Positions 44,015-55,610 of a DNA stretch of 64,000 bases are shown piece after piece. Location: the NCBI GenBank assembly GCA_037127315.1, contig JBBBDQ010000310.1, positions 1,187,001 through 1,251,000 of the forward strand. The letters run 5' to 3'. Origin of the DNA: Ascarosepion bandense. Its lineage: Eukaryota; Mollusca; Cephalopoda; Sepiida; Sepiidae. The translations under genes were made by a program, and so were the position numbers. The first letter of the stretch is position 1; each line of letters opens with the position of its first letter. Under the pieces are notes generated by a model that was given only the letters and a program-made list of their open reading frames with translations, ran no database searches and was not told where the DNA came from.

Positions 44015-44811
44015 TGTATATTACGTAACTCAGTTTTTTTTTTTTTTTCGGCGAATAACACATTAATTTAAAAAAATTTTGCAAAAATCAAGTAGTCGTC
44101 GGATTTTAATAAAACTTTCAGGGTTTATTTACAAATATATTACATTATTTTCTAAATTATTAGTTTTAGAAAATTTTGGTATTTTTTTTTAACATTTTAC
44201 CCCACTTCTACGTAAATTTATGAAATTTCAAGAAATTAAATTTTATATCGAAAATTTGTTTTATTAGTTAAACGCAAGACTCCTTGGGAATATAAATATT
44301 TTATTTTTTTCAAACAGTTGACTGTTTTTTATTTTTTTGTTTTTTTTTCCCCCGAAAATCTGCTCGTAATAATAAAATAAAAAATGCAATAGAACTATGA
44401 TATTATTTCATTAGATAAGCTTTTAAAAATATATTTAGAACATTATATTCAAAAGAGAAAAGATTTTACATGAATTTTCATTTTTTTCTTTAATTTTTTT
44501 AACATTTTTTTAAGTTCTTCAAAACCTTGTTATGTTTATGTTATTAAGTGAAGACTATATTTAATTCAAGCCAAAAGATTTTTTTTTTTTTTTTTTGCGT
44601 GTATAGAGTTTTTTCTTAAGTATAGTGTTTTTGTGTTGCATTTTAAAAGTATTTCATTATTTCTTCCTCTTACAGGAAAAATATTTGAACAATTATGTCA
44701 CTGCTTATCACCACATGTGGCTGTTATCAATCATTTTGCAACTCCATGATTAAGAAATACTTTTATTCTAAATTTCATGCTATAAACAAGTAATACTTGT
44801 GTAGGTACCTC

Positions 44812-45140
44812 CACTCATTTTTCTATACCTAAATTTGAATTGAAATTTTAAAAATAAGTTATCTTCAAGCTTTAAAATTAGCTTTAATTGAAAGTCAAGG
44901 GATTAAATTTAGTAATTCCAGTAAGCAAAATACCCTGGTATACTTTAAACTGAAATTATATTGATCGGAATCAAACATTTTTTAAATTTAAAAAAAAATT
45001 TTTCAATTTCAAATTTTCCGCCAGTTTTCATCGATTGTAAACAAGCCAATTCTCGGTTTTAAAAAATCTTACAAAAATAAAATGCACCTCACTGACACAT
45101 TATTTTTTTCAAATTACCGAATTTAAACTTTAAGTTGACT
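44812..45140 (+). repeat. ~330-bp diverged duplication, copy 1
   Basis: Aligns with 46908-47330: taggtacct-cactc-ttttc, gctttaattgaaag-c, aagcaaaatac-ct-gt-ta, aaattatattgat-ggaatc, ttgtaaacaa, ttctyggttttaaaaa. It lies inside the inverted-repeat element. Confidence 0.75.
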
Positions 45141-46062
45141 TGAAACAAGAATTACTTGCTTACTTTTTCAATGTTTCATAAAGCATTTCTCAATTACGGT
45201 AGCTTTGTTATCACAGGTGTCAACACCTTAGCAGCAGCCTACAACTGATGATTTACAGTATCCGGCTAAAAGTATGGAAGACGAATTTGGTATAAATCTT
45301 ATTCATACAAATTTTTTTTTTTTTTTAACTATGTTAAAATGAAAGATTTAACAGTTTTCAGCAATTATCCAATATTAGATGGAATTTTAGTTTAGTTTTG
45401 TAGGCTTATGTTTGAAGATGTTTTATGAAAAAAATAAAAAAATTACAGTTTAATAACAGAATGAAAATAACAGCAGCAGTAACTCAATAATTTATGAAAT
45501 GTTATGGCATTTATTAATTTTTTATTTTTAATATCTATTTTTCATATTTTAGGTACTTCCACAAATTGTGAATTTCACAATTATTATATTTTTGTTTTTT
45601 TAACAAAATTAGAAAATTATGAATTAAAATGTTTAAGGAATGACTTGCAAAACAGGCTGTTGAATTTTATAAACGTCTTGAAGAGACTTGAATCAGAATC
45701 AGTGCGGTTTCTGTCGTTTTCCATGTAAGGGGAATAATCCAAAACACTTAACTTCTAAAATAAATATGATCCCTATGGAAACTTGTTATGACCCCTATGG
45801 AACATTGTACTTAAATGAACATATTTACACATAAAAAAATTTTTTTTAATTATTTTAAAAATATAAGGGGGTGAAAAAATTTTATTAATTTTTTTTTATT
45901 TTTTGATAGGTCATTAGTTCTTAACTGAAAAAAAAAGGACAACAGTTTTTTTAAAAGATTTTAAAAATATTTTTAAAACTTTGAATTATTATTATAATAA
46001 TAAAAAAAAATTAAAACAATTCTTTTAAAAAATTTTTATTAGTAATTTTTTTCTTCAGACTA

Positions 46063-46187
46063 TTGTTGCCTTTTTTTTGTTCATCACGTATGGAAGGGAA
46101 ATAATGTTACGAAATTTTCTAGTTATTTGTCTTGTCTTCAGTATTTTTTTTTAATGTTATTTTTTTTTGTTTTTTGCATAAGTAAAA
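46063..46187 (+). repeat. ~120-bp duplication, copy 2
   Basis: The partner of 42664-42785, inside the inverted-repeat element. Confidence 0.85.
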
Positions 46188-46907
46188 AAAAAAAAATAAT
46201 TTTTTTATTACTTTCAAGTAATTGTGAACTCTGAGGATTATTAGTTTTTCTATTTTTACTGCATTTTAATTATTTATTAAAAGCTTATTAAATTATATCA
46301 GTTTTATTGCATTTTTTATTTTACTCTTCAGAGCAGATTTTCAGATAGTGCCGAGTAATTTGAAATAAAAAAAATAGATGATTTATATTCCCCCAATGAG
46401 TTCTGCATTTAACTAATAAAAAAGTAAATTGCAGAAAATTAAAATTTATTAAAATTTCATGAATTTACGTGGAGATGGGGTAACAGTTAAAAAAATTTTT
46501 TTTCATCAATATTTTAAAAAAATTATAATTTCAAAAATAATTTCATTCATTTGTGAATGAGTACTGAAAGTTTCATTAAAATCTGACAATTATTTGTTTT
46601 TTGCGAGAATTTCCAAATTAATGTTTATCACCAAAAAAATCAGTTACATAAAAAATTACGTCATTGATTGTAAACGGTCGTAAGATTTTCTGCAGCGCTA
46701 ACTCAAATCAAAACAAAATTTTCAGTCAAAATTTCGAACATGTTAAAAGGGATTAAAAAATTTTATAAAATAAATGAAAATTAATTTGATCTTTCCTCTT
46801 TATTTGAAACATTTTGATGGAAAATGTTTGTTTTATTAAGTTTTGGACCTTTTTAATTCATACTATGCTGGGTTTTTTTTTTTTGTGATGTAATGGAGGT
46901 ACCTAAT

Positions 46908-47330
46908 AGGTACCTTCACTTTTTCATTATAATTCATGATACCTAAGTTTTAAAATACATTTTGATAAATAAAAGTTTTCTTGAAGCTTTAATTTTAACT
47001 TTAATTGAAAGCTAATGATTAAATTTACTATTTTCAGTAAGCAAAATACTCTAGTGTATTTCAAATAGAAATTATATTGATTGGAATCTCCAGTTATTTT
47101 TAATTTTCGAAATTCATTTTTTGTGTCCATTTTAACAAGTTTGTAAACAAAAGTTAATTCTTGGTTTTAAAAATCTTGCAAAAATAAAATATACATATCA
47201 CATTAAATTTGCTAATTTTTCAAAAATAAAGTTAAATTAATATTTTTAAAAATCTTGCAAAAATAAAATACGTGTCACATTATTTTTTGAAAATTAGCAA
47301 ATTAAAAGTTAAATTAATCTGATTTACACA
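46908..47330 (+). repeat. ~330-bp diverged duplication, copy 2
   Basis: The partner of 44812-45140, just outside the inverted-repeat element. It contains an extra internal duplication (aaaaatcttgcaaaaataaa occurs twice, at about 47168 and 47250). Confidence 0.75.
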
Positions 47331-48691
47331 AGTTATTTTTTTTATCAGTTTGATATCATAAAATATCTAATATGCCCAATTTAAAATTCTTTTTTGTTTT
47401 AAACTTAAAAGGTTATGTAATCATATAACTTTTCACAAATATTTCCTTTTAATCATTGATTAAAAAAAATAATCTAACAGTTGGTACAATGAAAAAAAAA
47501 TTTTTGAAAATTGCATTAAACTTTGCATATTTAAATTCTTCAAACATGTCATTATTTAATAAAAAGAACTCGTGAACATCAACTGGATGAATTTCAAAAT
47601 TGCGTTGAAAAATTGTAATTTGAAAACTAAAGTTTTTTTTTTTTTTCTCTAATCTAAAAGAAAATGTTTTATTAAATTATGCAATCAGTAACGTTCAGAA
47701 AAAATAGTTTTTATTTTTGTTTTTTTATATCTTTTGTAAGGTTCAGGATGAATTTTCCATATGTTCACATTTGACATAGTATAAATTTTTTACTGAAATA
47801 ACATCTTCAAGGATTTTTTTCATATAACTAAAAAAAGAAAAATCATACCCACCCCTCAAAAAAATAGTACACACAAGATATGAAACCAATCTCCCTCAAA
47901 ACATTTTCAATTTTCTGATAAGCTATTCATTAATTATTCGTTAATGAACCCATTAAGGAATAATTACTGAAAACTTCATTTGAATTGGATAATTCTCTGA
48001 ATTTTGCTAGATATTTTAAATGGGGTAGTGCTTTTTTAAATTTCTTTTATTTTTTTTTTAATTGCAACCATTTTGGTGGTAATCATTTAAAATCCACCAC
48101 AATGAAGGAAGGTTGAGAGATTTATTGCAAGAGATATAAATATATTGTATTAATTCATGAACCTTCATGCTTCAATGTTGTAGATGGGAAAAAATAACTC
48201 AAAAACCATTTATAAAATCTGCTTTAATGAAAGATTTCCAAATATTTTATTGTCTTTGTTAAATTCTATAATTTACTCATATTGTTGTCAGTTAATTTAG
48301 TAAAAGGGTGGTGATGAAAGTTGTATATAATTGTAACAACATTTTTGATACCCAACTGTTATATCAAATCCTTTGAACAGATGCTAAAAATATTCTCTCT
48401 GCTCTATTTGAGCCTACAACTTGATCATAATCAGTTTTAGTTTTCTTTTCATCATAGATTACTAAACAGAACTATCTAATTTTCCATGTTTTGATCATTT
48501 TAGAATATCAAGGTTCTATATATATTAAATATGTTAAACAGTTGTGAGGATCCATATTTAATGCAGTTAAATCTTACTCCTTCTTCTCTAATATTACTGA
48601 TATGCTAAATTAATCTATTTTAACAATCTCTTGTAGCTTAATCAGTATTAGAGAAGTCTCTGAGGGGATGTGACTCATGTCTTCTGTCTTG
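47331..48691. other. intron, no feature recognised
   Basis: AT-rich sequence with no gene. Near 47965 the words actgaaaacttcatttgaatt resemble a segment of the inverted ends (ctgaaagtttcattaaaatc), so an old fragment of that family may be present. Confidence 0.35.
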
Positions 48692-49330
48692 TATTTTCTT
48701 CTTCTTCTATGTGCCCTGTCCCTTCAGGACGTAGGCGATCATGGATCTCCACATCTCCCTATCCCTTGTGGCTCTTAGTATGTTTGCTCCTGTTGCTCCT
48801 GGCAACCCCCGTTCCGTCATCCACCTGATCAGACCCTGCAAATATGTTATCTGTTGCCTTCCTCTGTCTCTCCGTCCTTCTATCTGACCAGTCAGTATCA
48901 GGTTCTCCAGGCTCTCCTTCCTCATTGCATGTCCCAGGAACTTCAGTTGTCTCTTCCTGATGCTCAGCATCAATTTCCTTTTTGTTGCCATTCTTTCTAA
49001 CACCTTGTCGTTGCTTGTATGCTCAGTCCACGATATCCGTAGCATCCTTCTGCAGAACCACATTTCGGCCGCTTCCAGTTTTGTCCTCATTTTTGATGAT
49101 ATTATCCAGCATTCACAGCCGTATTGAAGAACTGACATCATGTAGCAGTCTAGCACTCTTTTCTTCGTTTCTATTGAGATTTTCCTGTGTGTTGGTATTT
49201 TGCTCATCTTCTGGAACGCGTCCTTTGCCATGCCAATTCGCCTTCGGATCTCCGTGTCGCACTTTCCATCTCCTGTTAGAACACTTCCTAGGTACTTAAA
49301 TTCTTGGACTTGTTTGATTCTGTTGAGAAG
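48692..49330 (-). pseudogene. RTE-like LINE ORF2 C-terminal part (copy 1)
   Basis: Minus-strand frame of 174 codons (49231-48707), with the same protein continuing upstream to about 49330 (KYLGSVLTGDGKCDTEIRRR region). Motifs: KRVLDCYMMSVLQYGCECW, MLRISWTEHTSNDKVLERM, RKRQLKFLGHAMRK, EGRRDRGRQ. This is the post-RT region of RTE-type LINEs. The RT itself is missing (5' truncation), as usual for reverse-transcribed LINE insertions. The remaining frame is intact, so the insertion may be young. Homologous to 62985-64000. Confidence 0.85.
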
Positions 49331-50999
49331 ATTTAATGATAATGTAGAAAAACATTTGAGGAATAATTTATACTAAAACTATTCCTGTGGTACAGTTTAA
49401 ACAATACACATACCCTAACCAATTTAGGCACATATTGTACCTTTGAATCCCTGCCAAGTGCAGAGCCAAATTTCATTAAAATTAGACAAGGGATTCTTTA
49501 GCTGGGACTGTTTTTCTATTTTTACTGCATTTTTAATAGGAAGTTTAGTATTATCAATCTGTGCATATAAACACACTCGTATCTTATATTCCAACTGTTA
49601 TGTTTGAGAAAAATAATAAGCATTCATAATACATTATAACATTATTTAATATAATTTAAATATGCATAACACAGCATATATTTATGCAATTCACTAAACT
49701 ACATTAGAATTTTTTTTTTCTTTTAGAAACAACTACTTGAAGGTGAAGAGGGTGTGTGTCACATGACTTGTTGGTAAATAAATAGATGCACACTAATTTG
49801 CTTCTGGCTCCATCAAAGACACCTCAAATTTCCCTTTCACTTGGATCCAGAAAACATGACTAATTTTATACTGTCAAATAACCAACTTTTTCATTCACAT
49901 TTCTACTCTTTCAAGTAATTGTGAACTCTGAGGATTATATATATATATATATATATATATATAATGGCAAAACAGAAAATAGATTTGAACAAGCTATATT
50001 GCCTTTTTTTGTATGTCACCAGTGGTATCATGAAAATTGTCTGGAGGGGGATCAAATGGTAAGTTCAGTAATAAGAGTAGGTCTTACTTTCATTCAAAGT
50101 TTGGTTATGTGAGATGTAGGCTAATGGAGAGATTTTCCTTAGTGGATTCACCTAAAAAATTCCGTCTTTGTCATTTAGTCAATTTATGTTGGATAAGACC
50201 AAACTTTTTAGCATCCATTTGTAAATTCAGTTGATGAGTTGTAGCTATACACATAGTTCTTTTACTACTACTCGGTTTTTCTTACCTGTCTTCCCCGTGT
50301 TCGAGGCTTGGAAGTCCTGCCATGTCGTCCAGGTCTGATGTTCATTCACCACTACTCCCGATCCATTGCTTGCTCAGGCTTTATCTACAAAAAAATATTT
50401 TTACTTCTCAGGTAATATTATCATAATTCATTGGTTCCTTCCACCAGTAACCTTCCCATCTTAGTCTATATCACAAAATTTTAGTGAATATATGTTCAGA
50501 CTTTCACATTTTGTATAATCCATTAGAATATATCTTTATTTTCCTATCTTGTTTCAACGATTCCTTTGTATTGGTGATGTTACCACACTATTGAACAAAG
50601 TTTGGAATTTTAATGACTCTTCAAAGTTAGACAATATCTTTTTGTTCACGTAAAGGATGAATAATTCTTGTGTTGTTGTGTCTTATATTCTTCTACATGG
50701 ACTGGTTCCAGTCATCAGTTTGCTTTAATCTTGGAAAGTTTAGATTAAAAAAATATATCAGTTCTGTGAGATTTGAAAGAAAAGGGATTGTTTAAAAAAA
50801 GTCATTTTTTTTATTTATTTATTTTCTTTTTTTAATCGTATCACCCCGAACAAGGCGGTACCGCCACTGATATGCAGGGGCTACGTAATAGTGAAAAGAT
50901 TGCAAAAGAGAAAGCCGGGAACCACATCCTGAACAGGGGATGAGCCTCTTAACCTGTTCAATAGACGTGGGTGGAGTGTGAACCAAGCGATAGATAGAT
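49331..50999. other. intron, short repeats only
   Basis: 49936-49962 is a TA run. The words ctttcaagtaattgtgaact and ctgaggattat at 49912-49940 recur at 46216-46243, and ttttctatttttactgcatt at 49514 recurs at about 46246, so pieces of one repeat are scattered here. A splice-acceptor-like tttcttttag lies at 49726, but the frame after it stops within 16 codons. Otherwise nothing. Confidence 0.4.
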
Positions 51000-51254
51000 C
51001 TATCTACTCCAATTGAAGCAGGGAAGGTTTTTCATCTTACCTGTATGGAATACATATTCCATGTCACTGCCGCTGGTAGAGTCCTGTTGATGATCCTCGA
51101 TGCAGTTCACTGGTCGTCGACGGGTTTGGTTTTGTGGGCGTGGGGGACGATTTGTTCTTCGTTGTCTGTCTTCATCATTTAGTTTTCTGAAACAGACAGA
51201 GATAAAATGCCCCCATCTCCAGCAATAGGTGCACTGGTTGTGGAATGGATTCAA
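51000..51254 (-). pseudogene. Gypsy gag nucleocapsid relic
   Basis: An 84-codon minus-strand frame with a zinc knuckle CTYCWRWGHFISVC (C-x2-C-x4-H-x4-C), an Arg-rich stretch, then MEYVFHTGKMKNLPCF, which resembles the gag-protease junction. No protease active site follows before degraded sequence. Flanks at about 50836 and 51385 share a weakly similar tttaa-gt-tcaccc-aa-caaggc word. Confidence 0.6.
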
Positions 51255-51599
51255 ATGAATTTTAAACCTGCTTTCATATAGCTATTGGTTTCTAACTTTA
51301 TCTGGAAGTATGCAAGCTACATAAGGACAGTTATTTGACAAAATTCATGCTATTAATAGATCAAATATTTAAAAAAAGAATTTTAAAGTCATTTCACCCT
51401 AAGCAAGGCAGGATTGTGCGAGGAATTACAGTGAGAGAAAAAGCAAAGTACAGGAGATACTGAAGAAAGGATAAGAGAAGGATGGGTTTTAGGGGGGTAG
51501 GAAATGGCAGTTGATGTTGCATTTAAACTTTTGGAGATTGTAGCTATCGGGGAAGCAAGTATACAGAAGACAATAAACTGAGTAGAAGTGGTGGTTACA

Positions 51600-52380
51600 T
51601 TTGATGATTTTTATGGTAAAAGGGTGGGACCTTAATGCCATTCTAGTAGCACAAATAAATTCATATGGTTGGGTAACTGGGCAAAAAAAGCTTGTCAGAG
51701 CTTGTGTTGCTCTCTAGAAGACTAGTGTCATCCATTCTAATGATAGGCAGGAAAGTTTCTCTGTGGTGGTTAAAGGAGACCAGCTTTGTTTTGGAAGCAT
51801 TAAAATTTACAAGCCATTTCCTACTCCAATCCATCACAGATTGGAGGTCCTTTTCAAGAGCAGCAGTGAGGTTAACTTACTCAGCCTTGGCAGATTTTTT
51901 GTTGAGACGGGCATAATTAGTGGTGTCATCTTCATAGATGTCTACTTGGGAAGTGATTGAGGGTCATCCGTGTTCATATGAAAGGATCTGGAAGCTTGTC
52001 TGTTCAAAACAATCTTCATTTTACAGTTTTATAGAAACTATTTGATTAAATCAAACAATCATCTCGAAATACTGTATCCTGTTAGCTTGCACAGATAGCC
52101 AGCATGTCAAATGCTTTCAAGATATCTAGAGCAATAGCTTGGGCTTCACCATTCTTATCAAGAGCTGTGTGTGTGTACACAAACACACACACACATTCAG
52201 TGATAGCTGTTAGCACATCAGCAGTAGACCTGGTGAAGTAGAAGCCATATTGTTTGTCAGATTGTGAGATGCTGAACTATTTCAGAATTGATAATAACTT
52301 CAAACACTTTTCCAAAAAGTGGTAAGAGGCTAATAAGGTGATAGTTAAAGGGGTCAAAGAGCTGCTCACATAATTTCCCT
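51600..52380 (-). pseudogene. jockey/CR1-like LINE reverse transcriptase relic
   Basis: Read on the minus strand: SDKQYGFYFTRSTADVLTAI (about 52250), IALDILKAFDMLA (about 52110) as RT motif A, YEDDTTNYARLNKKS (about 51930) as the YADD box with Ala changed to Glu, and SVMDWSRKWLVNFNASKTKL (about 51810). The order and spacing fit a non-LTR RT of the jockey/CR1 group. A (GT)-rich run and stops interrupt it near 52170. No endonuclease or tail is recognisable. Confidence 0.75.
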
Positions 52381-54619
52381 GTTCTTTCTTATATCTCTAT
52401 TTTATATATTATGTTTAGAAAGCTAATAAAAATAAAATGGGGATAAATTGTTTCTTGGTATATAAATCATATCTTGAATTTATGAGGTTTGTGTCTGTTT
52501 TTAGAATAGCAGTTGCTGAGTAAGTTAAGATTTGAGGAAAAATATATCAACTATAATAAATTTTACAATTGCTTTTTGGGAGAACTATTTTTTTCTGTTC
52601 TCTGTTAGGAATCATTTTAGCAGTTGTTCTGAAATACCACTGCACACTCCAGTTACTCATCATATGGTGCAGTGTAGATGGTAGGAGTGTGACAAAGGGC
52701 TGAAGGTGGGCAACATTCCACCAGTATATCCTGTGTCTGTTTTCATGGTAACAATATATTCTGTTTATAACAGTCTATGAGAACAGCTTAGCCTGGTTGT
52801 GTTGATGTTCAACAAATTATTGGATTCCAATAAAAATTTTGAGAATTATTTATAAATGAATTTGTGAAGAGTATTTTCTATAAAATATCATTTGGATGCT
52901 AAAATATTTGTAAAGATTAGTCTGTAGTAAAAATAAACCTGTTGATTTTTTTTATTTCAAACTTCAGAAAATATATGCTGAATTGAAAAGTAAAATCCAC
53001 TTTTAGATTTCATTATGTAAGTCAATGTTTTTATAATAAAAGTGGTATTAAATGACCAATGTCAATGGGCAATATATCCTGTGAATTTCAGCTGATATCA
53101 GTCTTAAAATTTTTTTTTATATAGATATAAGCTAAAAGTAAAAAATAATATACCTGAATCCATATGCCAGAAGAAATTGAAATTTTATTATTTTGCATGT
53201 TAATATGGACACATTTAGTATAAAACAACTTCAGTCTTTGATTCACTAATTTTAATTATTTTTATTTTATTTAATTTTAATTTCAACTTGCAGCATATTT
53301 TTAAGTGACTTACTGCTTACAAAACATTACTCTACCTCTTTTATTGTTGATATCTTGGTTCTTGGACACAGCCATTAGGTCAATCTAATGTAGCTCTACA
53401 TTTATCACAAAAAATGATTGGTGCAAAATTGGTTTTCATGTACTACTCTTAGCTAACATTTTTTGTGTGTATCTTGTTTACTTAAAGGTAGTCATTTGAT
53501 TGGTTCCATGTCTTAATATACTGCATCTTTTGGTGACCAAGTTCTTGTTTTAGATGTGTTTTTTTATTTTATTTTATTTTATTTTTTTTTTATTTAAAAA
53601 AATTTTTTATTCTGAAAGTAAATTTATATTTTGTCAATGTTTGCAATTTCTTTATTGTTCTATGATCTATTCAGATTTTAAAAATATAAATTAAAACACT
53701 GTTTCTATTGCACAGTTACTTGGTTATATATCTTTTTTACAATCTATAGAAAACTTTATATATTTGTAAATTAATGAGAATAAATATACTATTATATATA
53801 TTTATTTTACATTGTGATAAACAGTTACATAAAACCTCTCATGACCAAATAAGTTACTGTAATATTTGTAAGATATAAGCAGAAATGGTAAATTAATCAT
53901 GAGTATATCCTGAAAGTTTTACCAGTATTGGTTGGTTAATACCATTTTTATTGTGAAGACATTGACTTTTAAATAAAATCAGCTATTGTGTACTCTTATC
54001 TTTCAGTCTTGATGTGTTCAACATTGAGAGAATCTGCCAGAAATTACAAGGTTAAAAAATTAAGTATGACTTAATTTTTAAGCATTCTTTGAACAGTATT
54101 TTATGAATGATATCTTGTTCCCAGTTTGTATGCTAAGTTGAAAATGTGTTTAAAATAAAAATTGTACCTTTTACTAGGGTAAAAGAATAAAAGATGTGGT
54201 ATGTGATCAAAAAATGTAAGTTTATTTTCTTACTCAGTTCACTGTTGATCACTCTGCCTGATTTTTACCATTCTAACAAAGTTTTGATGAATACAATTTT
54301 TAGATGTTGATTATTGCTTTTTATCAGTTTCATGTCATGCAGTTGAAAATCTATTCCTTATGCATTTCAAATAAATTAGGAAAATGATCTAGGAGGCATG
54401 TTCAATAAGAAAAGTCTACTGTCTGAAGTTATTAAGCAAATTATATAAACGTCAATAATTCAAATATTAAAAAATCAATTTAAATATCAAAGTAGCTCGT
54501 GATAAAACTTTAGTATCAATGTTTTGTTGAAGCTATTTGTATTCTGAAAAATTGCAATCTGAAGATACTAGGCAAAACCAAATAATCACCTTTTCAATAG
54601 AAAAGTAACAAAATCAGCA
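52381..54619. other. intron, no feature recognised
   Basis: AT-rich with poly-T and a TTTTA repeat near 53560-53600. No coding sequence or clear repeat structure seen. Confidence 0.4.
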
Positions 54620-55150
54620 AAAATTGATCAATATCTATACTAGAACAAATAACAAACACATGTAAGGCTTTGAATCCTTTACATTTTAATATTGTGACCC
54701 TTCCTAATAACAGCCAGTAATCTATTATCCATTAATTTTTGTTACTTCAGCTGGTTCAATTTCTAACAGAGTAGATTTAATTGCTTTCCAAAGCTCTGCT
54801 TTGCTGTTATATTGCCACGTTCATATTATTTCATCTTCACAACTGACCTTAGATTTTTGATCGGATTCAGATCAGGACTTTGTGACTATTCCATTATCTT
54901 CTCTCCAGTAAATTTTTAATACTCAAAAATTCACAGGTAAGCTTTAAATACATGAGAAGGTGCATTGTTGTACATAAATATACCATTCACTTTGAAACTG
55001 CAAGTTTTGGACTTGTATCATACAAAGAAAGTCTTATTAATAAAATTGCAATAGTTAGCACTGTTCAATTTAACTCCTTCCTTGACTTTAAATGATCTAA
55101 TAATGGTTTGTTTGACAATTCCAGCCAATATCATAACACTACATTTGTAA
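54620..55150 (-). pseudogene. Tc1-like transposase relic
   Basis: Minus-strand words in order: IVKQTIIRSFKVKEGVKLN (about 55110), GIFMYNNAPSHVFKAYL (about 54990, the second catalytic Asp region, here Asn), KIMEWSQSPDLNPIKNLRS (about 54890; SPDLNP is a Tc1 hallmark) and ELWKAIKSTLLEIEPAEVTK (about 54790). Frames shift several times. Its upstream part is replaced at about 55150 by a different element. Confidence 0.75.
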
Positions 55151-55610
55151 AGCCTGCATACTTGTAAGGAGCACAATGATCTTGAGATTTTCACAGAGGC
55201 TCTACTGATGCTGCTTGTACTTGGCAGATTTTAAAATGACCTCCATATTATCATACAACTTTTTCAGATAAACTGACTGGACAAAGGAAATTCTGGGGTA
55301 TTTATCCCCATTGTGCAGGAGCAGAGCCCTCGCTCTTCTTTTGGAAGAGTCTATAAAAAGTTGCCAATCTGAGGTATCTTGTGGAAAATCAAAGACAAAC
55401 CAGACATTTCTGCAGTAGGACAACTTGTTCTCATGTTTTAAGGATGATACAAGCTCTTTGTTTCAGGTTCTGAAACTGCTTATCCTTATATCTGCCTTGA
55501 TGAGGTTCCCCTAGTTCAGCTGAAATGCCAGGAGCTCTGATTGCTGCTTAGATAGGTACAAATCATGGATAAGGTCATTCAGGTCTTTCTGTCAAAGTAT
55601 TCAGCATCCA
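55150..55610 (-). pseudogene. repeat-associated protein fragment of unknown class
   Basis: Frame 55423-55202 reads DWQLFIDSSKRRARALLLHN and ISFVQSVYLKKLYDNMEV, preceded in shifted frames by LNDLIHDLYLSKQQSELLA and followed by ENLKIIVLLTSMQA. I recall this signature (SKQQ-AELL, LFIDSSK-S-K-VLLHNGN, HSVHLKE-Y) from multi-copy uncharacterised proteins in many invertebrate genomes. Function is unknown; it is probably mobile. It is joined to the Tc1 relic without a gap. Confidence 0.5.

Larger units (their letters stand above)
44015..46690. mobile_element. 2.7-kb element with ~300-bp inverted ends
   Basis: 44020-44320 and 46345-46665 are inverse repeats at perhaps 75% identity: tattacgtaactcag at the left tip corresponds to cagttacataaaaaattacg at the right, and acgtaaatttatgaaatttc pairs with gaaatttcat..tttacgt near 46460. 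Inside are one copy each of the 120-bp and ~330-bp duplications. No transposase frame was found. Diverged long inverted ends without coding content suggest an old non-autonomous DNA transposon. Confidence 0.6.

Noticed and set aside
44675..44755. cctcttacag acceptor-like site with a 25-codon phase-0 frame
   Set aside because: No similarity to the CCDC6 coiled coil and no donor before the stop; best explained by chance.
48982..49299. 105-codon plus-strand frame with many Cys and Ser
   Set aside because: It is the antisense shadow of the minus-strand RTE-like ORF2; the matching frame at 63268-63585 in copy 2 confirms this.
49726..49775. Splice-acceptor-like tttcttttag followed by a short frame (KQLLEGEEG) in intron 1
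   Set aside because: The frame stops after about 16 codons and does not resemble CCDC6 exon 2; pyrimidine tracts before AG are common in this T-rich intron.
51692..51960. Plus-strand open frames near 51.7-51.9 kb
   Set aside because: Antisense of the jockey/CR1-like RT, whose motifs read on the minus strand.
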